In this document: piece after piece, positions 8,878-17,801 of the stretch
How the letters are laid out: each line of letters starts with the position of its first letter
Position numbering within the stretch: the stretch's first letter is position 1
NCBI RefSeq assembly: GCF_016863115.1
Contig: NZ_BOOG01000009.1
Location: 48,574 to 112,573 of the forward strand
Direction of reading: 5' to 3'
Length of the DNA stretch: 64,000 bases
From: Sphaerimonospora thailandensis
GTDB lineage: Bacteria > Actinomycetota > Actinomycetes > Streptosporangiales > Streptosporangiaceae
The notes under the pieces: generated by a model
What the model was told of the DNA's origin: nothing
The model's input: only the letters and a program-made list of their open reading frames with translations
Database searches by the model: none
Position numbers and translations under genes: made by a program

Positions 8878-9429
8878 GAGCGTCGGCGGAAGATGGCCTT
8901 CGAGGGTCAGCAGCCAACGCTTGGACTCCACGCCGTCGCCGCCGCTGAACCCGCCCAGACCGTTGCCCGCGACCACCCGGTGGCACGGCACGATGATCGG
9001 GATCGGGTTGCCACCCATGATCGCCCCGATGCCGCGGGCCGGGACGCCGGTCCCGCTACTGGCCGCCAGCTCTCCGTATGTCACGACTTTTCCGTACGGA
9101 ACGGTCGCGAAGAGCGTGCCGAGGACCTGACGCTGGAGCGTCGAGGTGAGCCGCCAGTCGACCGGGACGCCGAACTCCCGCAGGTCACCATGGAAGTAGG
9201 CGGCGAGCTCGGCGCGGGCGGGAGCCGTACGGGCGGGATCGTCGGCCACGGCCAGCCCGAGGCGGGCGGCGATGCGTGTCCGTACCCGCGGATCGTCGCG
9301 GAAGTGCGTGGCGACGACGCCCTCCTCCGTCACGGCCGCGAGCACGTCGCCGAGCCGGGTCGGGACGCTCCCGAACGCTACGGTTTCCCCCACTCGTCCA
9401 TTCTCCACCGGGATCGGCACGACACGCAC
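8863..9429 (-). CDS. ogt: Methylated-DNA--protein-cysteine methyltransferase (Ogt/MGMT)
   Basis: This suicide repair enzyme takes O6-alkyl groups from guanine onto its own cysteine. The 188-residue protein has the C-terminal alkyltransferase domain with VPYGKVVTYGELA, the arginine-finger/recognition helix region (RGIGAIMGGNPIPIIVPCHRVV) and the acceptor Cys149. The N-terminal half (about residues 1-90) is the variable ribonuclease-like domain. It uses a GTG start. It stands between miaA and rnz on the same strand with a short tandem repeat at its 3' end; co-transcription with miaA is possible. Confidence 0.93.
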   Translation of the reverse strand: MRVVPIPVENGRVGETVAFGSVPTRLGDVLAAVTEEGVVATHFRDDPRVRTRIAARLGLAVADDPARTAPARAELAAYFHGDLREFGVPVDWRLTSTLQRQVLGTLFATVPYGKVVTYGELAASSGTGVPARGIGAIMGGNPIPIIVPCHRVVAGNGLGGFSGGDGVESKRWLLTLEGHLPPTLDWHI

Positions 9430-9446
9430 GGAAGTTCAGGGCGAGA

Positions 9447-10391
9447 TCAGGGCGCCCACTTCGGCGCTATGTCCCTTTTGGGCACGGGGATCCGCATGAG
9501 GTCGCGCGCCACGATCACGTCCCCCGCGTACGTCTCGCGGACCTCGGCGACGAACCGGGGCTCGTCTTCGAAGGAGTAGCGCTCGGAGAAGTGGGTCAGC
9601 ACGAGACGCCGCACCCCGCACTCCGCCGCCACCCGGCCGGCCTGCGCCGCGGTGAGGTGCCCGTAGGCGACGGCCAGTTCCGCCTCGGCGGACAGGAACG
9701 TCGACTCGATCACCAGCAGGTCCACGCCGTCGGCCAGCGCGAACACCCCGTCGCACAGCCGGGTGTCCATCACGAACGCGGCGCTTTGGCCCGGGCGTGG
9801 CGCGCTGCATTCGGCCAGCGTCACCGTCGAGCCATCGGGCAGGGTGAGCGAGCCGCGCCGCTGCAACTCGCCGACCATCGGCCCGTGCACACCCCGCCGG
9901 GCCAGCTCCTCGGGCAGCATCCGGCGGCCGGCCGGCTCGTCCAGGCGGTAGCCGTACGACTCGATGGGGTGTGACAGCGGCCGGGCGGTGAGCGTCACCG
10001 GACCGGCCGGCCACTCGACCAGATCACCGGAGACCGGGCGTCGGACGATCACAGCGGTGTCGCCGAAGGAGGTGGCGTGGCGCAGCCGCCGCCAGTAGTG
10101 CTCGCCGGCCGCTGGATAGGCGGCCTGGACCTGGTGGTCCACCCGATCTCGCGCGATGCGCTGGATCACCCCGGGCACACCGAGGCAGTGGTCGCCGTGG
10201 AAGTGCGTCACGCAGATCCAGGTGAGGTCGTGCGAGCCCACCCCGGCGTGCACCATCTGCCGCTGGGTGCCCTCCCCCGGGTCGAACAGGAAGCCCTCGC
10301 CGTCCCAGCGCAGCAGATACCCGTTGTGGTTGCGATGCCGGGTGGGGACGGCGCTCGACGTACCCAGGACGACCAGTTCGCGAACGGACAC
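9447..10391 (-). CDS. rnz: Ribonuclease Z
   Basis: RNase Z cleaves the 3' trailer of tRNA precursors. The 314-residue metallo-beta-lactamase protein shows [17 protein letters not shown] (zinc ligands), [23 protein letters not shown], and the later ligands in [15 protein letters not shown] and LTHFSERY. The frame is open to ATG 10430, but [25 protein letters not shown] starting at GTG 10391 matches the family N terminus as I recall it from Streptomyces, so that start is used. It is divergent from the nitric oxide reductase gene across an AT-rich 300-base gap. Confidence 0.93.
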   Translation of the reverse strand: MSVRELVVLGTSSAVPTRHRNHNGYLLRWDGEGFLFDPGEGTQRQMVHAGVGSHDLTWICVTHFHGDHCLGVPGVIQRIARDRVDHQVQAAYPAAGEHYWRRLRHATSFGDTAVIVRRPVSGDLVEWPAGPVTLTARPLSHPIESYGYRLDEPAGRRMLPEELARRGVHGPMVGELQRRGSLTLPDGSTVTLAECSAPRPGQSAAFVMDTRLCDGVFALADGVDLLVIESTFLSAEAELAVAYGHLTAAQAGRVAAECGVRRLVLTHFSERYSFEDEPRFVAEVRETYAGDVIVARDLMRIPVPKRDIAPKWAP

Positions 10392-10699
10392 ACTCGCGAT
10401 GCTAGGCGCTGCTTCCGTCGGCGGCCCCATCTCTCACGACATGAGCAGAAGATCACCGCGACGGTAATTTAACTGTCAACTTTGTAAAAAAACAATCGGG
10501 CACCCTTGGCGATCCACCGGGTCTCCGAAGATCAAAAGAGTCTCGCTGTCGTACAAAATCCCAGGTGGAGCGGGGATTTCAGGTGCGATCCGACACTGAA
10601 GGAGGGCGAGTGAAGGACCGCTGTTCACCGCGGGTAGTTTGTACAACATTCTTCGTGAAAAAACTAAAGCAGTCAGGCGCCCAGGGAGGATGAGCGAGG
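10392..10699. promoter_or_regulatory. Divergent AT-rich control region between rnz and the NO reductase gene
   Basis: This 308-base gap is far more AT-rich than its neighbours. It holds the palindromic elements TTGT-N6-ACAA (10482-10495) and TTGTACAA (10639-10646), which share half-sites and could be operators. I could not match them with confidence to a known NsrR, NorR, FNR or DosR site. A short leader frame (10610-10693) lies just before the reductase start. Confidence 0.4.
10610..10693 (+). CDS. Possible 27-codon leader peptide before the NO reductase gene
   Basis: A GTG at 10610 follows a strong ribosome binding site (GGAGGG, 10601-10606) and opens a 27-codon frame rich in basic residues with two cysteines (KDRCSPRVVCTTFF near its start). 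It stops at 10691-10693, six bases before the reductase ATG at 10700, so ribosomes leaving it would load the reductase start. It may be a regulatory leader, possibly a cysteine-based NO sensor, or simply chance. No homologue is known to me. Confidence 0.3.
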   Translation: MKDRCSPRVVCTTFFVKKLKQSGAQGG

Positions 10700-13093
10700 A
10701 TGTCGGACATCACCGTCGAGCAGTCGGCCGAGGACGTTCCTCCGGCCAGACCCGATCCGGATTCCCCGGGCAGGCGAGCTCGCATGATCGGCCGCGGCTG
10801 GGTCCAGGCGGCCGTCCTGGTCACCGCCGTCGGCTTCCTCGTTCTCGGACTGCTCGCGGTCCGCACCTACCAGGCGGAGCCGCCCATCCCGCAACGCGTG
10901 TCCACCTCTGACGGACAGGTGCTCTTCACCGGCGACGACGTGCGAAACGGTCAGAAGGTCTTCCTGAGCACCGGTCTCATGCAGTACGGCTCGATCTTCG
11001 GGCACGGCGCATACCTGGGCCCCGACTTCACCGCGGACTACCTGCACCGCAGCGCCACGTTCGTGCAGGAGCAGCATCGCAAGGCCGGGGCACAGGACGC
11101 GCACGCCGCCACCGTCTCCGATTTCCGTACGAACCGATACGACGAGCGCACGGGCACACTCGTCTGGACGGCGGCCCAGGCCGCGGCGTTCAAGCAGATC
11201 ACGGCCCACTACGCGGACCTTCTCGGCCGTCCCGAGGGCAAGCAGGGGCTGCGCCCGGAAGCGGTGACCGACCCGAAGGACATCCACAACCTGACCGCCT
11301 ACTTCGGCTGGTCGGCCTGGGCCGCCGCCGCGCAGCGGCCCGGCGAGACCTACTCGTACACCAACAACTGGCCCGCCGAGCCACTGGTGGACAACGGGCC
11401 GACCGGCCACATGGTGACCTGGAGCGTGCTCTCGCTGATCTTCCTGCTGGGCGGCGCCGGAGCGCTGTTCGCCGCGTTCGGCCGGTGGAACTTCCTGGGC
11501 TGGCACGGCCGCGACCAGCGGACCCTGCGCTTCCATTCGCCGCGCGACGTCCTGCTCACGCCGGCGCAGCGCACCACTGCCTGGTTCTTCTTCGCGATGG
11601 CAGGGCTGTTCCTGGTGCAGGTCCTCGTCGGCTCGGCCACCCAGCACTACCGTGCCGACCTCGGCACCTTCTTCGGCATTCCGCTGGACCGCTGGCTGCC
11701 GTACAACCTCACCCGCACCTGGCACACCCAGCTGGCGATCTTCTGGGTGGTCACGTCGTTCCTGGCCATCGGCATCTTCCTGATGCCGCTGATCTCCCGC
11801 GGCTGGGAGCCGCGCAGGCAGGCGCTGCTGTCGCGGCTGCTGCTCGGGGCGCTCGTCGTGGTCGTCGGCGGCAGCCTGCTGGGCGAGCTGGCCGGGCAGC
11901 GGGGGTGGCTGGGCTCGATGTGGAGCTGGCTCGGCAACCAGGGCTGGGAATACCTCGACCTCGGGCGGCTGTGGCAGGTGCTGCTGGTCGCCGGGCTGAC
12001 CCTCTGGGTGGTGATCCTCTTCCGGGGGCTGCGCAGACGGCTGCGCAGCGAGAGCGTGGCCAACATGCCGTGGCTGTTCTTCCTCGCCGCGCTCGCGCTT
12101 CCGGCGTTCTACGCCGTCGGCCTGCTCGCCACGCCGGACTCGTCGTTCACCAGCGCCGATTTCTGGCGGTTCATCGTGGTGCATCTGTGGGTCGAGGACT
12201 TCATGGAGCTGTTCACCACGGTCACCGTCGCCTACCTGTTCGTCATGCTCGGCGTGGTGCGCGAGCGGGTGGCACTGGCGGTGATCTATCTCGACATCGT
12301 CCTCTACAGCGCCGGCGGCGTGATCGGCACCATGCACCACCTGTACTTCTCCGGCGAGCCCGCCGAGCACCTCGCCCTCGGCGCGATGTTCTCCGCGCTC
12401 GAGGTCATCCCGCTGCTGTTCCTGACCGTGGAGGCCTGGAGCTTCCTGCAGCTCGGCGCCCGTAAGAAGAGCCCGTCGAGCACGCCGTTCCCGCACCGAT
12501 GGGCCGTGATGTTCCTGGTCGCCGTCGGCTTCTGGAACTTCCTGGGTGCCGGGATCTTCGGGTTCCTGATCAACCTGCCGATCGTGTCCTACTACGAGAT
12601 CGGCACCGGGCTGACCGCCAACCACGCGCACGGCGCGATGATGGGCGTGTACGGCATGCTGGCGGTGGGGTTCGCCCTGTTCGCGCTGCGCTACCTCATC
12701 CCGGAGGAGCGCTGGTCCGACCGCTGGCCGCGGCTGTCCTTCTGGTCGCTCAACCTGGGCCTGGCCTGGATGTCGTTCGCCACCCTCCTGCCCGGCGGCG
12801 CGCTGCAGCTCTACAAGGTCCTCGAAGCCGGATACGCCGACGCCCGCAGCCTGGGATACCTCCAGGGCAAGGCGAACGCCGTGCTGGAGTGGCTCCGGCT
12901 CCCGGGCGACGTGGTGTTCATGGTCGGCGGCGTGCTGCCGCTGCTGTGGATGACCTGGCTGGGGATCCGCTACCGGGTCGCCGCGGCACGGCGGGTGGAC
13001 GCACCGGAGCAGGTCCTGCTCTTCACCGAGGTCGTCGAGCCCGATGATGTGGCGGCCGTCGGCGGCGACCCGGCCGAACCGGTGGGCCGATGA
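10700..13093 (+). CDS. norB: Quinol-dependent nitric oxide reductase (qNOR/NorZ type)
   Basis: This 797-residue membrane enzyme reduces 2 NO to N2O with electrons from menaquinol. An N-terminal transmembrane segment and a NorC-like extracytoplasmic domain without a haem c CXXCH motif (about residues 60-230) are fused to a NorB-type haem-copper core of about 12 helices, the qNOR arrangement. Metal ligands are visible: His341 (WHTQLAIFW), His495 and Glu499 in HLWVEDFMELF, His546/His547 in GTMHHLYF, and His642/His644 in NHAHGAMMG. No other denitrification gene is nearby, so detoxification of NO is the likely role. ATG 10700 follows GGGAGG and GCGAGG. It overlaps the next gene by four bases. Confidence 0.93.
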   Translation: MSDITVEQSAEDVPPARPDPDSPGRRARMIGRGWVQAAVLVTAVGFLVLGLLAVRTYQAEPPIPQRVSTSDGQVLFTGDDVRNGQKVFLSTGLMQYGSIFGHGAYLGPDFTADYLHRSATFVQEQHRKAGAQDAHAATVSDFRTNRYDERTGTLVWTAAQAAAFKQITAHYADLLGRPEGKQGLRPEAVTDPKDIHNLTAYFGWSAWAAAAQRPGETYSYTNNWPAEPLVDNGPTGHMVTWSVLSLIFLLGGAGALFAAFGRWNFLGWHGRDQRTLRFHSPRDVLLTPAQRTTAWFFFAMAGLFLVQVLVGSATQHYRADLGTFFGIPLDRWLPYNLTRTWHTQLAIFWVVTSFLAIGIFLMPLISRGWEPRRQALLSRLLLGALVVVVGGSLLGELAGQRGWLGSMWSWLGNQGWEYLDLGRLWQVLLVAGLTLWVVILFRGLRRRLRSESVANMPWLFFLAALALPAFYAVGLLATPDSSFTSADFWRFIVVHLWVEDFMELFTTVTVAYLFVMLGVVRERVALAVIYLDIVLYSAGGVIGTMHHLYFSGEPAEHLALGAMFSALEVIPLLFLTVEAWSFLQLGARKKSPSSTPFPHRWAVMFLVAVGFWNFLGAGIFGFLINLPIVSYYEIGTGLTANHAHGAMMGVYGMLAVGFALFALRYLIPEERWSDRWPRLSFWSLNLGLAWMSFATLLPGGALQLYKVLEAGYADARSLGYLQGKANAVLEWLRLPGDVVFMVGGVLPLLWMTWLGIRYRVAAARRVDAPEQVLLFTEVVEPDDVAAVGGDPAEPVGR

Positions 13094-13533
13094 GCGGCGA
13101 GGTCGTGTTCATAGCCGCGTATGCCGTGGCGCTGCTCGTGGTGGCCACCGTACTGGAGATCTACGGCCGCCAGCCGACCAGCGCCTGGGCCTCACGGGTG
13201 TTCGCCGGCTATCGGCGTGCGGTGCCGGACGCGCCGGGCCCCGCCGACCCCGAGGATTGGCCGCACTCCGAGGCGAGCCGCTTCCACCAGGTGGTGTCCC
13301 TGTTCGTCACGGTGGTCGCCGTGGCCCTCGTCGCGGGCGAACTGGTCCGCCACCACCGGCCGTTCGAGGCACTGACCCTGATCGCGGCCGGATCGGCGCA
13401 CGGCCTGCTGGCCGCGCGGATCGTACGGCGACTGCGCCACGCCCGGGCGTCCCGTACGACTGGGCCGACTAAACGCGAGGAAGACCCGGTTGTGGAAAAC
13501 GTCCCCGAGGCGAGACACCGGCGAGCACACTGA
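13090..13533 (+). CDS. Small membrane protein coupled to NO reductase
   Basis: The ATG at 13090 overlaps the reductase stop codon (ATGA), so the two are translationally coupled. The 147-residue protein has a helix at about residues 5-22, a soluble loop with several Trp/His residues (PEDWPHSEASRFHQ), then two helices at about 69-87 and 95-111, and a charged histidine/arginine-rich tail. It has no cysteine or recognised catalytic motif. It may be a NO reductase assembly or stability factor. I do not recognise the family. Confidence 0.75.
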   Translation: MSGEVVFIAAYAVALLVVATVLEIYGRQPTSAWASRVFAGYRRAVPDAPGPADPEDWPHSEASRFHQVVSLFVTVVAVALVAGELVRHHRPFEALTLIAAGSAHGLLAARIVRRLRHARASRTTGPTKREEDPVVENVPEARHRRAH

Positions 13534-13580
13534 ACGTGAAGGACAGAAACGGTCCGTAGCGATCAGGAAGAATCACCACG

Positions 13581-14501
13581 TTGCCGCAGTATGACCCCAT
13601 ACCGGAAACCCAGGAAACCCAGGAAACTCAGAAGACCCGGCGTAGAGGTTCCGGGATTCTCGCCGTAGCGGGGATCACGGGCGTGGTCGCCCTCGCCGGC
13701 TTCGCCATCGCCCTCGGTGCCGCGCCCGAGCGCTCCCCGGCCGCCTCGGCACGATCAGGGGCGGATGGAATGCCCGCGCACTCCTTGGAGGAACCGCGCG
13801 ACGTGCCGGCCGCCGGGACGGGTCTCACACCTGAAGCCGACGCGCAGCGTGTACGGGACGTGGGGTCTCGTCCGGGTCCCGCCCCGATGCCGTATGCCGG
13901 GGCGGCGCCTGGGGCGCGAGCCGCGACGAGCCCGGAGACCGCACCGAGCCCGGCCCCCGCGCCTACCGCGAGCGCGCGGCCCGAACTCGTCCCGGCCGAG
14001 CGGGTGACCGTGGGACCGGTCCCGCGACCCACGGACACGACTCGCGAAGCGACCGGCCGGTCCCCGCACCTGGAAGGAGGCGGTACGGAACGCCACGTCG
14101 GTCCGGCCCGAAGACCGGGCGGCACCTCCTCGGGCGGCACCTCCTCGAGCAGCACCTCCTCAGGCAGCCGCGAATCCCGCTCCGGCCGCCCGTCGGTGCA
14201 ACAACCGGCGGCGGGAAAGGCCTCGCCGAGCGCGGAACCGGCACCGCGGAGGATAGCGTCACCACGGAAGACACCGGCACCGCGGAAGACACCGGCACCG
14301 CGGAAGACACCGGCACCACGGGAATCCACGGCTCCGGAGAAGTCATCGACGGCGGAAGGATCGGCGCGGCCGGCACCGGAGGACCCGGAAAGGGAGGCGC
14401 CGCGGCAACGTCATGGCCCGGCGCCGAACCCCTGCGCGACCTTCCACGACATACGCCGGGACTACTGCTACCAGGTGCTCGACCGGCTGATGAACGGCTA
14501 G
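13581..14501 (+). CDS. Membrane-anchored proline/serine-rich surface protein
   Basis: The 306-residue protein starts at TTG 13581 after AGGAAG. A short cytoplasmic head (with the repeat PETQETQETQKTRR) is followed by one transmembrane helix (about residues 25-48). A long low-complexity region rich in Pro, Ala, Ser and Thr follows, with Thr-Ser-Ser-Gly repeats near 180 and three to four copies of the hexapeptide PRKTPA (nucleotides 14260-14331). It ends in a small conserved-looking tail with two cysteines (CATFHDIRRDYCYQVLDRLMNG split at residue 291). The tail is the likely functional part; the rest looks like a wall-spanning stalk. Function unknown. Confidence 0.6.
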   Translation: MPQYDPIPETQETQETQKTRRRGSGILAVAGITGVVALAGFAIALGAAPERSPAASARSGADGMPAHSLEEPRDVPAAGTGLTPEADAQRVRDVGSRPGPAPMPYAGAAPGARAATSPETAPSPAPAPTASARPELVPAERVTVGPVPRPTDTTREATGRSPHLEGGGTERHVGPARRPGGTSSGGTSSSSTSSGSRESRSGRPSVQQPAAGKASPSAEPAPRRIASPRKTPAPRKTPAPRKTPAPRESTAPEKSSTAEGSARPAPEDPEREAPRQRHGPAPNPCATFHDIRRDYCYQVLDRLMNG

Positions 14502-14534
14502 AGCCGACTTCCCAGGCCTGCCCGGGTCGCTCTA
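14499..14534. terminator. Bidirectional hairpin overlapping both convergent stop codons
   Basis: TAGAGCCGAC (14499-14508) pairs with GTCGCTCTA (14526-14534), with one bulged C. The stem contains the TAG stop of the plus-strand surface-protein gene and the TAG stop of minus-strand miaB, so one hairpin would end both transcripts. Confidence 0.55.
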
Positions 14535-16043
14535 GACGGCCGAGCAGGCGGGAGGGTCGGCGGGGGCGGGAGCCGGACGGCCGATCGTGGGCATGCCGAG
14601 GCTGACGGCACGGCCCCGTTCGGGGGCGCCCTGGCGCGCCTCCCACGCGTCGCCGGCGCGGGTGCGCCGTACGGACAGGACCTTGTCGGCCACCAGGTGA
14701 TGCGGCGCGGCATAGGTGACCTCGGCGGTCACCATGTCACCCGGCCGGGCGTCGGCGGCGGCGACGTGCACGAGGCGGTTGTCCGCCGCGCGCCCGGACA
14801 GGCGGTGCGTGGCGTCGTCCTTGCGGCCCTCCCCCTCGGCGATCAGCACCTCGACGGTCCGGCCGGTCTGCGCCCGGTTCTCCGCCCAGGAGATCTCGTC
14901 CTGGAGGGCGACCAGGCGCTCGTACCGCTCCTGCACGACCTCCTTGGGCACCTGGTCCGCCATCGTCGCGGCGGGTGTGCCGGGACGGATGGAGTACTGG
15001 AAGGTGAACGCGCCCGCGAAGCGGGCCTGCCGTACGACGTCGAGCGTCTGCTGGAAGTCCTCCTCGGTCTCGCCGGGGAAGCCCACGATGATGTCGGTCG
15101 AGATCGCGGCGTCGGGCATGGCCGCGCGAACCCGGTCGAGGATGCCGAGGTAGCGCTCGGAACGGTACGACCGGCGCATCGCCTTCAGCACCCGGTCGGA
15201 GCCGGACTGCAGCGGCATGTGCAACTGGTGCATCACGTTCGGCGTCTCGGCCATCGCGTCGATCACGTCATCGGTGAACGCGGCGGGGTGCGGCGAGGTG
15301 AAGCGCACCCGCTCCAGGCCGTCGATCTCCCCGCAGGCCCGCAGCAGCTTGCCGAACGCCAACCGGTCGCCGAACTCGGCGCCGTAGGTGTTGACGTTCT
15401 GCCCCAGCAGGGTGACCTCCAGCACACCCTGGTCGACCAGCGTGCGCACCTCGGCCAGGACGTCGCCGGGACGGCGGTCCTTCTCCTTGCCGCGCAGCGA
15501 CGGCACGATGCAGAACGTGCAGGTGTTGTTGCACCCGACCGAGATCGCCACCCACGCGGCGTACGGCGACTCGCGCCGGGTCGGCAGCGTGGACGGGAAG
15601 GTCTCCAATGAGTCCTTGATCTCGACCTGCGCCTCCTGGGCGATCCGGGCGCGTTCCAGCAGCACCGGCAGCGAGCCGATGTTGTGCGTGCCGAACACGA
15701 CGTCGACCCACGGAGCGCGGCGGACGATCTCGCCCTGGTCCTTCTGGGCGAGGCAGCCGCCGACCGCGATCTGCATGCCCTCCCGCGCCATCTTGATCGG
15801 CCGCAGGTGGCCGAGGTTTCCGTACAACCGGTTGTCGGCGTTCTCGCGCACCGCGCAGGTGTTGAACACGACGACGTCCGCGGCCTCCCCCTCGAGGGCC
15901 CGGACGTATCCGGCGTCCTCCAGCAGCCCGGCCAGCCGCTCGGAGTCGTGCACGTTCATCTGGCAGCCGTAGGTCCGCACCTCGTAGGTCCGGGTCGCGT
16001 CCTCGGTGCCCTGGGTGGTCTCAGCATTCGTGGTCGCAGTCAT
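14532..16043 (-). CDS. miaB: tRNA-2-methylthio-N6-dimethylallyladenosine synthase
   Basis: MiaB is a radical-SAM methylthiotransferase acting on i6A37 of tRNA after MiaA. The 503-residue protein shows the N-terminal UPF0004 domain with the auxiliary-cluster cysteines (Cys27 in RTYGCQMN, then FNTCAV and GGCLAQ), the radical-SAM motif CNNTCTFC (Cys171, Cys175, Cys178) with [11 protein letters not shown] behind it, and a C-terminal TRAM domain (about 390-460). The final 40 residues are a variable Pro/Ala-rich tail. ATG 16043 lacks a clear ribosome binding site. Confidence 0.96.
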   Translation of the reverse strand: MTATTNAETTQGTEDATRTYEVRTYGCQMNVHDSERLAGLLEDAGYVRALEGEAADVVVFNTCAVRENADNRLYGNLGHLRPIKMAREGMQIAVGGCLAQKDQGEIVRRAPWVDVVFGTHNIGSLPVLLERARIAQEAQVEIKDSLETFPSTLPTRRESPYAAWVAISVGCNNTCTFCIVPSLRGKEKDRRPGDVLAEVRTLVDQGVLEVTLLGQNVNTYGAEFGDRLAFGKLLRACGEIDGLERVRFTSPHPAAFTDDVIDAMAETPNVMHQLHMPLQSGSDRVLKAMRRSYRSERYLGILDRVRAAMPDAAISTDIIVGFPGETEEDFQQTLDVVRQARFAGAFTFQYSIRPGTPAATMADQVPKEVVQERYERLVALQDEISWAENRAQTGRTVEVLIAEGEGRKDDATHRLSGRAADNRLVHVAAADARPGDMVTAEVTYAAPHHLVADKVLSVRRTRAGDAWEARQGAPERGRAVSLGMPTIGRPAPAPADPPACSAV

Positions 16044-16207
16044 CGCGATACAAGCCTAGGCGTTCCCCGGCACCTTCCCGTACGCCAACCGAATCGATGA
16101 CCATTCGTGACGTTTTCCTAACACTCCGATGTATGGCCAGGTAGATTGCCCTTCGCGACCGCATGCGAAAATGAGAACGGACCGATTGCTGGAAGTGGTG
16201 AGCCGCG

Positions 16208-16855
16208 ATGGCGATGCCCGCACGAACCGCGGAGGCGTCAATGGAGGCGGACGAGTCGCCGGCGACGACCAGCCCCTGGCACACGCCTGGCGAGCTCAGC
16301 GTCGAGGAATGGTTCGAGCTCAACGAGCGGGCGGGCGACGGCAGCCGCTACGAGCTCATCAACGGGAGCCTGATCGTGTCCCCCGCCCCACTCCCCCGGC
16401 ACCAATTGATCGGTGACAACCTCCGCTCGGTCCTGCAGGATGCCGCGCCGGACGATCTTGTAGCCATCACCGCGATGGGCCTGCTCCTCGATGGCAGACC
16501 CGGTGTCATCCCTGACGTCACCGTCGTGGAACGCCGGCCGATCCGGGACGGCGCCACCGTGGCCAGGCCGGACTGGGTCCGCCTGGCGGTGGAGATCGTG
16601 TCGAAGTCGACCACGGCGATGGATCGCATGGTCAAGCCTGCGAAGTACGCCGAAGCGGGCATTCCGTACTTCTGGCGGGTGGAGATGTCACCCTTCCGGG
16701 GGCAGGCGGGGGACCGGCTCCCCGTCGTCTTCACCTACCGGCTCGACGAAGACGGTCAGTACCAGCTCACCCATCGGATAGGGGCGGGCGCTTCGATCGT
16801 GCTCGCCGAACCGTTCAAGGTGACGGTCGATCCGGCCGCGCTCGCCTGGCTCTGA
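16208..16855 (+). CDS. Uma2 family (DUF820) putative endonuclease-fold protein
   Basis: The 215-residue protein has the PD-(D/E)XK-like Uma2 layout: LSVEEWFELNE, RYELINGSLIVSPAP, then PDVTVVERRP and LAVEIVSKSTTAMDRMVKPAKYAEAGIPYFWRVEM read in pieces along residues 110-160. The acidic D, E and K residues of the fold are present (PDVTV, VEIVSKS). Such genes are very common in actinobacteria and cyanobacteria, and their function is unproven. It is a single gene between miaB (divergent) and the glutamate transport operon. Confidence 0.85.
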   Translation: MAMPARTAEASMEADESPATTSPWHTPGELSVEEWFELNERAGDGSRYELINGSLIVSPAPLPRHQLIGDNLRSVLQDAAPDDLVAITAMGLLLDGRPGVIPDVTVVERRPIRDGATVARPDWVRLAVEIVSKSTTAMDRMVKPAKYAEAGIPYFWRVEMSPFRGQAGDRLPVVFTYRLDEDGQYQLTHRIGAGASIVLAEPFKVTVDPAALAWL

Positions 16856-16957
16856 TCTCCACCTCCGTACGCCCGGTGATCTACGAAGCGGTGCATATCG
16901 GCTCTGATCAGGAGAGTTCGCAGGTCGTGACCGGATCGGTACCAGGTGGTTAGTGAC

Positions 16958-16989
16958 TTGGCAGTATCAACCCGCCTACGTTGTTGACC
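16958..16989 (+). promoter_or_regulatory. Candidate promoter of a leaderless glutamate-transport transcript
   Basis: TACGTT at 16977-16982 ends seven bases before the ATG at 16990, and no ribosome binding site precedes that ATG. A TTGGCA lies further upstream (16958-16963), though the spacer is short. A leaderless mRNA starting at the A of the ATG fits. This is inference from spacing alone. Confidence 0.35.
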
Positions 16990-17745
16990 ATGACTGAGCC
17001 CGGTGGTTCCGCCCCGCTGGTAAAGCTCGAAGGGGTGAACAAGCACTTCGGCGCGCTGCACGTGCTGAAGGACATCGACCTGGCCGTGGAACGCGGCGAG
17101 GTGGTCGTGGTCATCGGCCCCTCCGGCGGCGGCAAGTCCACGTTGTGCCGCGTGATCAACCGGCTGGAGACCATCGACTCGGGGACCATCGTCTTCGACG
17201 GGCGGGAGTTGCCGGCGGAAGGAAAGGCCCTCGCCCGGCTGCGCTCCGAAGTCGGCATGGTGTTCCAATCCTTCAACCTTTTCTCCCACAAGACGATCCT
17301 GGAGAACGTCACGCTCGGCCCGACCAAGGTTCGCGGGATCTCCCGGCAGCAGGCCGAGCAGCGGGGCATGGAACTGCTCGAACGGGTCGGCATCGCCGCC
17401 CAGGCAGGCAAATACCCGGCGCAGCTGTCTGGGGGCCAGCAGCAGCGCACCGCCATCGCCCGGGCTCTCGCCATGGATCCCAAGATGATCCTCTTCGACG
17501 AGCCGACCTCGGCGCTCGACCCGGAAATGGTCCAGGAAGTGCTGGACGTCATGACCGCTCTGGCCCGCGAGGGCATGACCATGATGGTCGTCACCCACGA
17601 GATGGGCTTCGCCCGGCGGGCCGCGGACCGGGTCGTGTTCGTGGCCGACGGGCAGATCGTCGAGCAGGCCCCGCCCGCGGAGTTCTTCACCCAGCCCAGC
17701 AGCGAACGGGCCAGGGACTTCCTTTCCAAGATCCTCACCCATTGA
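16990..17745 (+). CDS. gluA: Glutamate-type ABC transporter ATP-binding protein
   Basis: The 251-residue ATPase has Walker A GPSGGGKST (43-51), the Q-loop in GMVFQSFNLF, the signature LSGGQ (146-150) and Walker B MILFDE (166-171), all of the polar-amino-acid-transporter class. It begins a four-gene unit ATPase, binding protein, permease, permease, the order of the actinobacterial gluABCD glutamate uptake system. Two in-frame TTG codons before ATG 16990 are less likely starts. The substrate (glutamate or a related acidic amino acid) is inferred from operon layout. Confidence 0.88.
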   Translation: MTEPGGSAPLVKLEGVNKHFGALHVLKDIDLAVERGEVVVVIGPSGGGKSTLCRVINRLETIDSGTIVFDGRELPAEGKALARLRSEVGMVFQSFNLFSHKTILENVTLGPTKVRGISRQQAEQRGMELLERVGIAAQAGKYPAQLSGGQQQRTAIARALAMDPKMILFDEPTSALDPEMVQEVLDVMTALAREGMTMMVVTHEMGFARRAADRVVFVADGQIVEQAPPAEFFTQPSSERARDFLSKILTH

Positions 17746-17801
17746 TCACACACGTCCCCGGCCCGGACCGGGCCGGGGCGAGGAAGTAGAGGTGGCAGTC
17801 A

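Noticed and set aside
10673..12631. Very long open frame (652 codons) antisense to the NO reductase
   Set aside because: It has no recognisable domain, is full of E/G/R/Q-rich low complexity, and lies opposite a gene with all catalytic residues. Long antisense frames are usual in high-GC DNA.
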